Shown in pieces: positions 53,093-62,957 of a DNA stretch of 64,000 nt. This stretch comes from Eutreptiella sp. 'Long Island Sound 2002'. Lineage: Eukaryota; Euglenozoa; Euglenophyceae; Eutreptiales; Eutreptiaceae. Numbering within the stretch: the stretch's first letter is position 1; every line of letters starts with the position of its first letter. Position numbers and translations under genes: made by a program. Location: NCBI GenBank assembly GCA_964036045.1, contig OZ038397.1, positions 24,639,342-24,703,341 of the forward strand, given 5' to 3'. The notes beneath the pieces are model-generated. The model was given only the letters and a program-made list of their open reading frames with translations. It was not told the origin of the DNA and made no database searches.

Positions 53093-56000
53093 TCTCTGCT
53101 GCAGGGGCTTCCAGTTTCCCGGCTTGCTCCCCGCGTTCAGGTTCTTGGCCACAAAGGCACAAACGGCCACTTCGGCGGGCTCATCGTCGTCGTCATCGTC
53201 GACGAGAGTCTCATCGCCGCCGGCTCCCGCTGGGTCCATGGCATCTTCCCCGCCAGGTACCTCGCCAACGTAGTTGACGTCGCGGTCGCCGGGCCTCAAC
53301 CCGCGGGTGTGGTGGAGGTTTCGGTACTCCTTGAGTACTTCCTCGCCAACCCACTCCAGGATCTCGTCGCAGCTCATCCGCGCCGGGATGGGCTGCAGAC
53401 GGATGGTCTGGCCGCTCAACTCACACTCGTCAAGGCGCCACATCGCGGTCTTCTCGCGATCGCCCGAGACGGTGATGAGAAGAGCGTTCCGCAGGGAGTG
53501 CCGTTTGACATCCCGGGCCACGTTCTTCTTCGCCCAAGCCACCACGTTTGTATGATACTCCTTGGGGAGCATCATCTTGACCGTGTGGTTGGACTTGGCC
53601 CTCTTGGATTCCTCCTTGGTGACCCTCTTGATCCATGCTTCCGGTAGCATGGAGAGCAGGCGAGCCTGCTCGTCACCCTCGTTCCAATCCTCCACGTTGC
53701 GGCGGAAGAGGGTGTATTTCCCTCGGAAGTCACGCCATTCCCGTAGGCGGATCTCCCGTCCATCATGCTCAAGCTTGATGGACTTCCAGCGCTTGGCAGC
53801 CACCTGCGGAGCGTCCACCCGCTCCTGCTCGTTGAGCCACTTCTTGGCTTCCTTGAGGGTCTTGATTTTCCCCTCCTTGGTCGCCATGAAGTATAGCTCT
53901 CCGAGCACTTCCGGCAGGCGGTACCTGAACCGTTTGAAGACATACTTCTCCGCATCAGCGGGAGGCAGGTCTTCAGTGACGGTCAGCCCCCAATCGTCCA
54001 GCTTCTCCAAGAAGCGGTCGAGGTTGAGGGGGTTGCCGTCGTACATGGGGGGCTTGATGTCCTTCAAGTCTTCCCACACGGCGGCATCCACGGCCTTAGA
54101 GACCATGAACGCCGGCCGCGAGGTCGACCGAGGTTCCCATCGGCCTCGCCCACGGACTCCCACGGCCGCCACGTCCATCTCCTCCATGGAATCCCTGTGG
54201 CTACGCCGCGGTTCCTCCACGTACGCTGAACCAAAATGTTCACGCGGTACTCTTTCCATGTACGCCTCTTCATCACGGCGCCGGCGGCTGAGTTCAGCGG
54301 CCTCCCGTCGTACACCACGCGGCGGGCTGATGTCGAACTCCTCCAGGTCCAGGTCCAGGTCCTCACCTTCGCCGACATCCCACTCCACGTCTCCTCTGGG
54401 AACCTCATCCCTGAGTCCACCATAACATCCTCCAGCCATTGAGATTGGCACCGGGCCAGGTGGTGGTCCAGGTGGTGGTGCGGGGCGCCGGGGGCGTACC
54501 GTTGTCCGCGGTGGAGCACGGCGGTTGCGGTACTCCGCGCTGAGCCACTCATCACGCCATTCCTCACTGCCACTGCCGGGCGGCACGCGCTCGTTGCGGC
54601 GGCCCGCGCTGTGGTGAGAGGGGGCGGTGAGAGAGGGGGCACTGGCGCTGGGGCGACTCCTGGGGGCTCCGCCGGGGGCGTGGGGTCTGCCTGGACCTGG
54701 TCCGGGTCCCCAGCCGTCGTCCGACGAGCCAGACTCCAGGGGTGGGTGGTCGCTGCCGACGCTCCCACGGGCTTCCAGCGCGTCCAGCCTCTCCTGCAGG
54801 CCGCTGACGACGTTGGTCAGCGACTTGGTCTCGGCCCTGGCGATGTCCAGGTCCTTCTGCGCGCGCGCGGCGACCGTGGAGATGCGAGCCATCTCGCTCT
54901 TGCCCGTGTCTACCTCCAGCTCGAGCAACTGGACTCTCCTGCGGAGGTAGACAATCCACCGCCAGGTGGTATCCGGGTCGCCGTTCCCTGGTGGGTCGTC
55001 GGGGTCCCCAGGGGGTCCTCCAGGAGGGCCTCCGCCGGGTCCGCCCGGTCCAGGGGGTCCTCCCCCGCCCGGTGGTCCGCCTCCAGGGGGTCCACTTGGT
55101 GGGCGTCCTCCAGGGAGTCCTGAAGGTCCTCCGCCAGGGGGTCCCGGTGGGTCTCCGCCGGGTCGCCTCGGTGGGTCCGAGGATGGGCGCTTCCTCGTGA
55201 TGCCGAACTCCATGTCGTCATCCTCGTCCATGTCGCCCCACCTGGGCGTCTCGGTCACGGAGGACTCGAAGCTCTGGTAGGGAGGAGGGAGATCCTCATC
55301 CTCACCTTCCGGTTCCATGGGGACGTCTCCGCCGCCTCCGCCCGTCCAAGCCACCACTTGGCGATGTCGACGGCCTCGTTCATCCCCGTCACTGGCGGTG
55401 AAGAAGGGGTCACTGTCGTGGGGCCGTCCACCCGTTGGCCTCCGCGGCCTCTCGGGGGTCTTCCCCTTGCCCTTCCTCCGTCGATGGGCGGTGGTGCCAC
55501 TGCTCCCACTGCTGCCCGTGTCCGCCTCATCCAGCTTCATCCTGGAGGAGGCGTCCCCTTCGAAAAGCTTTCGAACGGTCTCCACTCGTGATCCTCCCGG
55601 GGGAGTATCGCGGCGGAGTTTGGCCTCTGCCTCCTCCATTGCGGCGGCAGTGGCTGCGGCAGCTCGCGCTTCGGCTTCCTCCCGAGCACGAGCCGCCTCA
55701 GCTTCCCGGGCCTGCTGCAGCCGCGCCTTCTGCGCCTCCAACTCCGCCAGCTCCGCCTCCGTCTTGGCCTTCTCCTCAGCGACCTTCCGTCGCGCGGCCT
55801 CGATGGCTTCTCTCTTGGCGGCGTCCTCCTGGGCCTTAGCCGTTGCTTCGGCGTGGGCCCTTTCCTCCGCCTCCTTCTTTGCCCTCTCTTGGGCAAGCGC
55901 CTCTTCCAGCGCCTTCACCTCGGCCTCCTTGCAGGCAATGGCCTCCTGCGTCAGGCGGGCTTCCTCGTCGGCTGCCGCCAACTCACCATTGACCTGGGCA

Positions 56001-56962
56001 GTCGCTGCCCCATGGGCGGCTACGGCTGTGAGTCCGGCCGCAATGGCCGCCACGGTCTGGGCGTGGATGGCCATGCCATGCGCCCACTCCGCAGCCTCCT
56101 CCTGGGCGATGCCGGCGGCGCCCTCCACGGCAGCGCTGTACTGCCTGGCCCGTTGCCGGGCAACCCGACGGTTGCAGGGCACCCCACAGGCGCGCTCACA
56201 GGCGCGCGCCACGTCCCTTTCGGGAGCGACGCTGCTGCTGGAGCTGGCCTGGTCGGCTGGCATCCTCCCGCGGTGGGCCGACTCCACGTCGCTGCTGGGG
56301 CCTGCTGAGGCCTGCCGGGCCTTCAGGAGCAGCGGACGGGGTTTGACCTGGGTCTGCTTGGCGACTTGGATGTAGTCGCCAAGGGTGGTGGAGCCGGGGT
56401 GGTGTCCGCCATTGGGCCGTTGGGGACTGGGGGCTGGGGTTCCGCCCTTGGCGCCTTGGGCGGCTTCGGCGGCCAGGGACTCCTGGTACTCCCGCCACCT
56501 CCGGTCCTGCTTCCTGTCCCCGGCGGACCGCTTCTCCGTCGCCGGAGACGCGCTGCTGCTGCCCTGCAGCCTGCGCTCGCTCCCCGGTTCCGGGAACTTC
56601 TTCTCGATCACGTCCCACAGGGAGACGTTGATCGAGGCGCCCGACGGGTAGGCGCTGGGGTCCTCGTCCTCCTCAATCCCGTCGGGGCGCAGCCCTTCGC
56701 CGGGCCTGTCCGGCCGGGTCCACGTCCTCCAGCGCTTGCGGCGGAAGCGGTACTCGTACCCTTCCGCCCGCAGCCACTCCTCCACTGCCCGCAGGCGGTC
56801 CTCCCCCATGTCCTCCCGGAGCTCGAAGCTCCCGGGCATGCCGCCTTCGCACTGGGGATTGCTGTAGCGGTACTGCTGGTCCCACAGCAATCCGCGCAGC
56901 AGGCGCGCCACATGGGGGTGGGGCTGCGGCCACCTCCTACCCGCTTCTTGCCAATTCACCAT
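52964..56962 (-). CDS. Large Gag of element D
   Basis: I choose ATG at 56960-56962 because of its strong context (GCTGCCATGG) and because only a GTG lies further upstream. The frame gives about 1330 residues to the stop at 52964. The coding that resembles Gag ends near 53092, where the register changes. Seen in order: a basic N-terminal region, a long Ala/Glu/Arg-rich coiled coil (roughly residues 320-460), a Gly/Pro-rich block (about 600-690), a Ser/Pro/Arg-rich part, and a capsid-like helical region from about 1000 (PPMYDGNPLNLDRFLEKL onward). This is far larger than typical Ty3 Gag, mostly by low-complexity expansion. Confidence 0.8.
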   Translation of the reverse strand: MVNWQEAGRRWPQPHPHVARLLRGLLWDQQYRYSNPQCEGGMPGSFELREDMGEDRLRAVEEWLRAEGYEYRFRRKRWRTWTRPDRPGEGLRPDGIEEDEDPSAYPSGASINVSLWDVIEKKFPEPGSERRLQGSSSASPATEKRSAGDRKQDRRWREYQESLAAEAAQGAKGGTPAPSPQRPNGGHHPGSTTLGDYIQVAKQTQVKPRPLLLKARQASAGPSSDVESAHRGRMPADQASSSSSVAPERDVARACERACGVPCNRRVARQRARQYSAAVEGAAGIAQEEAAEWAHGMAIHAQTVAAIAAGLTAVAAHGAATAQVNGELAAADEEARLTQEAIACKEAEVKALEEALAQERAKKEAEERAHAEATAKAQEDAAKREAIEAARRKVAEEKAKTEAELAELEAQKARLQQAREAEAARAREEAEARAAAATAAAMEEAEAKLRRDTPPGGSRVETVRKLFEGDASSRMKLDEADTGSSGSSGTTAHRRRKGKGKTPERPRRPTGGRPHDSDPFFTASDGDERGRRHRQVVAWTGGGGGDVPMEPEGEDEDLPPPYQSFESSVTETPRWGDMDEDDDMEFGITRKRPSSDPPRRPGGDPPGPPGGGPSGLPGGRPPSGPPGGGPPGGGGPPGPGGPGGGPPGGPPGDPDDPPGNGDPDTTWRWIVYLRRRVQLLELEVDTGKSEMARISTVAARAQKDLDIARAETKSLTNVVSGLQERLDALEARGSVGSDHPPLESGSSDDGWGPGPGPGRPHAPGGAPRSRPSASAPSLTAPSHHSAGRRNERVPPGSGSEEWRDEWLSAEYRNRRAPPRTTVRPRRPAPPPGPPPGPVPISMAGGCYGGLRDEVPRGDVEWDVGEGEDLDLDLEEFDISPPRGVRREAAELSRRRRDEEAYMERVPREHFGSAYVEEPRRSHRDSMEEMDVAAVGVRGRGRWEPRSTSRPAFMVSKAVDAAVWEDLKDIKPPMYDGNPLNLDRFLEKLDDWGLTVTEDLPPADAEKYVFKRFRYRLPEVLGELYFMATKEGKIKTLKEAKKWLNEQERVDAPQVAAKRWKSIKLEHDGREIRLREWRDFRGKYTLFRRNVEDWNEGDEQARLLSMLPEAWIKRVTKEESKRAKSNHTVKMMLPKEYHTNVVAWAKKNVARDVKRHSLRNALLITVSGDREKTAMWRLDECELSGQTIRLQPIPARMSCDEILEWVGEEVLKEYRNLHHTRGLRPGDRDVNYVGEVPGGEDAMDPAGAGGDETLVDDDDDDEPAEVAVCAFVAKNLNAGSKPGNWKPLQQRGGEAGEEGPSPHWRPSAVLWGVHTSSPSGLFRVLWEEARLQP

Positions 56963-57004
56963 GGCAGCGGGGGCGTAGTTGATCTTGAGGTCCTTGATGT
57001 GCAC

Positions 57005-57413
57005 TCGTTCAACTCAACGAACTGGTTGTGGTTGTTGAGGAGGGTGCTGCAGCACTGGATTGGAAGTGCGGCTGGTGCTGGTCAGCCGGTGGTTGTGGAG
57101 GTGGTTGACGCGGCCTTGCTGGTCGGCCGATGGGACTCCGGGTCGGCCGATGGGGCTGATGCAGGAGTCCGGGTCTGTGCACCTCTTTCACGGTTGCTGC
57201 GCGGTCAGGGCGATGCTCTGGACGGTGCTGCAGGCTCCGTGACGAACTCGGCGCTGTCGCTGAGTGGCGCTGCGAGCCGCTGCACTGCGCTGCGAGACGC
57301 TGCGCTGCGCTGCGAGCTGCGAGCTGCGCCGCGCTGCTGCGACGCGCTGCTCGGGGTTTGTGGCCCCGAGTGGCACGCGAGGGCTGGGTAACCCCGCGGC
57401 GGTGAAACGCTTT
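57005..57413 (-). other. 5' leader of element D with GCTGCG simple repeat
   Basis: Lies between the 5' LTR and gag. A GCTGCG/CTGCGAG low-complexity stretch covers about 57265-57350. No standard primer site could be named right after the LTR (minus-strand AAAGCGTTTCACCGCCG). Confidence 0.6.
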
Positions 57414-60357
57414 TGACGCGTTCCCGTGGGGGGCCGGCCACGGGACGCTGCGGTGGACACACGCAAGTGAGCAGGCAGGCAAAGCACTACGCTCACAAGG
57501 GCATCAATGCGTTGTCATGTGACAAAGCGTTTCAGAATCCTTGCCACTCTGAAATGAGGGAACGAAAGTATGTACAGCAACACATCAGGATATGTACACA
57601 TGGGGTTAAGACTGGACTGGGGTAAGGGCATTACAGGACAATAGACACTCTATCCTAACTCATATCCCAATTCCAGGTCCGACCCTCTCAGTGGCTGGTG
57701 GGGGCGGGGGCTCAAACACAACCCATGCCCTGCTCAGTCCGGACCCTGAAACCCCGCCAATACGGGGGGTGTCCCGTCCAGCCACCGCCGAGTTCCCGAA
57801 AACCAAGCTGCTCCAAGGCCAACCGACGGTGGCTCCCTATGCTCCCTTAATGGCAGGTCCCAACTCCACTCTGAGCTAGAGATATGGCCGCGCCATTATC
57901 ACCCAGGAGTTGGTAGCTGAAAATGGGCTGTTTCAGCCCAAACTGGAGTTAACTCAAAAATCCCAAAAAATGACCCCTCGTCCGGACCCACCAGAGGTAG
58001 GGACGAAGCAATTGACCCTGTGCCCTTCGAGTACGAACTACCTGGAGCCCTCACCCAACCTGGTTCCCTCTGAGGTCCCGGCATCAGGGCAACACGGATG
58101 AGTCAAGTGGGGTCATGATGCCAAAATCACCAAAATTGGCGTCTTTCCCACGCGTGGCTCGCCCGGCCAAGGTAAGGCCAATGGCTCACAGGATAGGAGA
58201 CAGGACCTAGGACTTATATCTGAGTGCACAACTTGGATTTAGGTGCGGGCTCCCTATGGGCTTAGAGAAATGGGGCCGCCAATTGACCACACGGAAGGGG
58301 GAAATTGGGGTCCCAAAATTGGGTCATTTTGGCTGCTTGAAATGAGCCAAAATTCAGTGTGCTCCCAATGATGTATCCCCACGCCGGCTTGGAGATCGGA
58401 TCCGGCATTCCATACGCGATCCACCGGGAGACCAACAAAGACTTCCATGCCCTTGGCTCTCAAAGATCTCCATGCCACCTGGCGTGGTGACGATCCCAAT
58501 TGGGTCCACAAATGCAAAAATGGCAAAATTGCCCATACTCAATTTGGCCTAGCGCCTTAACGAAGGCGGCTTCGCTTCGCCCACGTGGTGTGTGGACCAT
58601 GGGGACCATTGCCCATAACACCCATGTCATATATGGTCCATTGGTCCATGCGTCCGGCGTGCACGAGGGTTAGAACATAGTGCACGGCGGGCAGCGAAAG
58701 TGGAAAATTGCTAAAAATGGCCAAAAATGCGCACACTCATGGTTGGGGCAAATAAGGTACATGCCCGACTTGGACCGGAGTGTGCCATAGGATTGGTATC
58801 AAGTCATGTATGTCCAACATATCTTTTGGGCGTCGCCCAACTCCTCCGGTATTGGGAATGGCAGGGTCGCCAAGTGGGCCCATGATTTGGGATAGTCCCA
58901 AATCGCCAACATGGCGGCCACGGTATGCCAAGCCTAAGAGGAGTTATTCGCTGGGTCCAAGATATGTTGGACACCGAAGTATGTACCCCCATATCATACT
59001 TGGGTCATGATGTCAATTGAGCGCAACGTTGAGATACACGGTCGCCACTTGACATCATGACGGGCCAAAAATGGCAAAATTGGCACAAGCACACACGAAA
59101 GTGCCTTGAAATGTCCACAATTATACTATAATATCTTCGGCTTGGATCGTGCAATCACTTAATCCTTCTAAACACAATGACTTGACACCATTAACCTTCG
59201 ATCCCACATATGTGCTCCACTTGGGGCGCTTTGAAAGGTTACGAGCGCTGCCTTCCAAGTGGACACATGAAAATATGGAAAATTGTAAAACACACACCTT
59301 GCTCCCAACGCATCGCTTCGGGATCACCACACAAGCTTCCCTTCACGAAGGTTAGGCTTGCAATTGACTGTAGGGAGTATGGAGAAGGGGCTTGCACAAT
59401 ATGAGGTCCATTGGCGGGCTTGGCTTGGAGTAATGGACCCGCCAAATGGGCACGCAACACAACACATGGCACATACCACATATTGCCCAAAAGGGTAGCT
59501 CCCACCACGATATGTCATGCCCCTCCAAGGGCATAACTTTGTGTTAATCGCTCATAGGAACTCAAGGAGAGTTCCTATACATCACCAACACTTGCGCGCT
59601 ACACTCGAAAGTTATCTTAACGCACGCAATGTCATGGCCAAAGAGTTCTAACGCAAACTCTACCCTCTTGACCATGATCCATTACACTAGCGCGCACGTG
59701 TGGAAACGCAAGGCATATAAGGCTTCCTAAATTACGTCGGGAGTATTGTGAATACATCCCACGTTTCTTTATTGTCATTCCTCGCAAGCGGCACGAGATA
59801 TGACCCTTACAAGTGGCCTCACGAATCAACTTTGTTTTGCCCGTATCTCTAAGACAAATGGAGGGCAAGATAAAAGGAAGGTTGATTCGTGCATAGGGAA
59901 GCACGTAGGTCCACTCGAAGGAGGTCAAATCAAGTGCGGGGATGTCGAAGTCGAAAATCCGATTTCGACATCCTGAAAAATTCGGATTAAGGTTGCGAGT
60001 ATTAATTATGAAAATTGCGGAAGCGTCCATGCAGTTCCTGAAGGCTTTGGAGCCTTCGTGACGGATAGCGTTAAAATTTCCATTATAAACAGTTAAACTG
60101 GCGGTTACGGTAAAGTCGCGATCCAACCGCCAGCAGTCAAAACAGTGAGTATCAGAACGGAAGCGTAAAAATTGACGGAAACAATATGAAAAGAAAACCC
60201 TGTTGATTCCTGATATTCTGATACACAAATTTCCGCTGGCGGTGCATCGGTTGCCGATGCGGGGCTTCACGGCACGGAGCACGCCGTACATGGGGTTAGT
60301 GGACCGGAGACCGGTTGTATGCCGTAACCTGGCCATGGGGTTCTGGGTACCGCTTCA
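57414..60357 (-). repeat. 5' LTR of element D
   Basis: 2944 bp, copy of 43492-46435, with the same inverted repeat at 59941-59949 and 59964-59972. The following CTAC (60358-60361) is the duplicated target. Confidence 0.93.
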
Positions 60358-62245
60358 CTACAGGTCCTACACACCCTACAGTGGCACCATCCTGGTGGGC
60401 GAGCACTGGGCAACTGGCTCTAGCCCCCACTCAGGACTTTCACTCCTACACGCACACTCTACTGGGCGTTGCGAAGGTGAAGGTCTCTTGGGTCCTAGCG
60501 ACCCTCCTGTGAAATGGCAAGAGAACACAGCGCTCCTAAGCAGCTGTGGCCTAACAGGGGACGCCACAACGCGTTTCCCCTGCTAGGGCTTGGAGGGAAG
60601 GGGTGCTCTGGTTGCGTGCACAGCGCAGATGTCGTTGAGGTCGAACTGTCCTCGCCAGTACTGGCTGAGGCACAGTGATTTGATTTGTGATCAGCGCCCC
60701 TGTTTTGCTGGGGCAGAAAAATGGTAGCCGCCGAAGGCAGCTGCTGCGTGCACCAATCACCCTTAACCTCTCCCACCTGTACAAAAGAGGCAGATGAAGG
60801 GGCGTTTGCGACTGTGGAACCAAGCCACACTCCAGGTATTATACCCTTCTCAGTGTGACCTATAATACGCTGTTCGCAAACACGCTGCAGATGCAGCTAC
60901 CCCTGTCAAGCAAGCAAGCTTTAAGAAACTCCTCGGGTTCTCTTAAAGAACGTACCGAGGAGCCTCTGGGTAACCTAAACAAGGTTTACCGTGCGCAATT
61001 CGCGTGGCCTACCCTTTAATGCATCATGTGCACGCAGGGAAGGGAGGCTGAACCATTGACTCAACCAAGAGGTGAGCTCCTCCTGGGCTAACCTACCTTA
61101 CTCACCATGCATCGTTTGAATGCCATTGAAACGAACACAAAACAAACCTAAGCGTTTTAAGCAACTCAACTTGAACGCCACGGCCGCACACGGACAAACG
61201 CTTACCTGTGAAGAAGGAAACAAGGGTGAATTAGGGATACAGGTGAAGCGACACAGCGTGTGGATGTCTCAATTAGGCACATGCATCGCGAGCACAGCGC
61301 ATACTCTAACCCTACGTGCGCGCTGCGCGCTCCATTCGCATCACATACCTTTCATTCCTGCTTTCACCTGTGCAGAGCACGAGAGATGAACACCCGACCC
61401 CCCAACGAGCACAGCGTTGACAACCCTAACGTTTTGAAGGAACAACCAACACGAACGCAATGCGTGAGTGTGAGGTGACACAGACATACCTGAGAGACGG
61501 GTTGTTGAACTGCTTGGTGGTGTAAACTGAATTTGAACGCTTTACTCTGAAGTTTATAAAAATTTTTGATGCAACTGTGCAAAAATTTTCTTAAAAACTT
61601 TAAAAACTACGGCTCATACCTTCTTTTCCAAAAGCCGTTTTCGCTTGCGCAACCCTTTTCTTGGCGTCCGCTTCCTTTGCGCTTGTCTGCGACATTAAGT
61701 TATGTGTAAAAATGACGATTTCCCGCGTGGTTTCGTCGATTTTCAACGATTTCACTTGCTAAATCGCAACCCCTTCCGCAAAACCGCAGGAATCACTCCC
61801 TGCTGGTTCCATTTTCTATTTTTTCCAGCTCCTGGGGGTTTGTGTCCTTAATTGGGAGTATTGCTCCGCCCTGGCTCTTGGTCAGGACGTATACTAAAAC
61901 GCTGTTTATACAGCGATAGCCGTCCGCATTAGAGCGTTCGACTGTACCCTAGTGGACAGACACATGTGCTCTGGACAGGGAGTCCTGGGTTCAATTCCCA
62001 CTGCCCCCACACTTTTTCCAAAAGTTTTCGCCGCACGCCGGCGACTTTTGAGGAATGCCCCTTCGAAGGGACATCATTCACGGTACATTACACTGTTTTT
62101 CAAGGGTCCCTACAGTGTGATAGGCTTCTATGAAGTGATGAGAATGTTTTTGGTAAGTTTAATGCATTTTTTTGAGGTAATTTTGGGAATATTTGAGCCT
62201 TTTTCCTTGGTCCTACTAGCTTAGCTAACTAGTACTCCAGGGGGG
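60358..62245 (+). other. Element C 3' non-coding region, right part
   Basis: Continues 42770-43491 after element D. No gene recognised; short frames (61120-61389 and others) have no family resemblance. A weak tRNA-like pair of boxes lies near 61948-61982: TACCCTAGTGG and GGTTCAATTCC. The end is CCAGGGGGG, a short purine tract before the right LTR. Confidence 0.55.
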
Positions 62246-62957
62246 AGTAAGAAAAAGTCACTGCCATGTCTTTCTTGGAGGGCTTGATCCAGGCTAAGCC
62301 CCCCTTAAAACCCTTTGTTGATGCTGAGACAAACTTAAGTGTTTTTATCTCTCTTTTGTTACCTAAAGTACACTTTCTCAAAGTAACTAGGGTTGTGACC
62401 CTAGCCCCCCCATGAAGTTCACCCCTACCACTCAACTGAGCGGAGGTACCTTCCTTCATGGAGGTCATACCAAGGTAAATCAGGCATTACATGCTTGTTG
62501 GCCTTGGAGGCTAAGCCTAAGTGGTCTCCCACCCCAAGACCCCTATACTCAATTGTTTCTACCACTTATTGTGGTCCTACTTTGTAACTGTTTCTGAATT
62601 CAGTTGCTTGGCCAAGTCATTTTCTGTGTGGTCCTGACATCTATGCCCCTCAGTCCTAACCAGCACCATTTCACCCAAAAGAGTGCACATGAAGTGCCTA
62701 TTGCAACCTCTGAGGCTAGAGTCTGACCAATTTTCATATAAAACCTTTTGTATTATCCATTTGTCATTGAATCTATGTGCATATACCTGCTTTGTCTATC
62801 TGCAGCCCTTCTGTGTTACATTGGATTCCAAAACCAATCATTGATTCGATCCACATTCAGTCCTTGCTCTACTTGCTGCTTTGGTTTGGGGTTTTCAACT
62901 ACAAAACCTGCAGGAATACATCAAAAGACCTAGGGCATAATTCAAGGACATTTTTCT
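62246..62957 (+). repeat. 3' LTR of element C
   Basis: 712 bp matching 35000-35711, starting AGTAAG and ending TTTCT, followed by the duplicated CTCGTT (62958-62963). Confidence 0.92.

Larger units (their letters stand above)
43492..60357 (-). mobile_element. Element D: Ty3/gypsy chromovirus with 2.9-kb LTRs, inserted in element C
   Basis: Both LTRs are exactly 2944 bp (43492-46435 and 57414-60357), with TG...CA ends and target duplication CTAC (43488-43491 and 60358-60361). Minus-strand coding: gag (56962-about 53092), a zinc-knuckle frame (52998-52663), then a 1556-residue pol (52598-47928) with protease, methyltransferase-like, RT, RNase H, integrase and chromodomain. The purine tract lies at 46436-46448 on the minus strand. 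LTR copies differ at roughly 1-2 percent by eye. Pol is unbroken, so this copy may have been active recently. Confidence 0.94.
35000..62957 (+). mobile_element. Element C: Ty3/gypsy chromovirus with methyltransferase-like module, inserted in LINE-A
   Basis: 712-bp LTRs at 35000-35711 and 62246-62957 are flanked by CTCGTT (34994-34999 and 62958-62963). LTR ends are AG...CT rather than TG...CA. A primer-site-like TGGTAGCAGAGG (35711-35722) follows the left LTR and six G (62240-62245) precede the right one. Gag and pol occupy 35793-42769. The rest is non-coding and hosts element D at 43492-60357; without it element C would be about 11.1 kb. LTRs differ at roughly 1-2 percent by eye. Pol is broken by two frameshifts and two stops, so this copy is not autonomous as read. 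Confidence 0.92.

Noticed and set aside
61940-61992. Functional tRNA gene
   Set aside because: Only box-like words and a short T-arm-like stem are present. Acceptor, D and anticodon stems do not pair.
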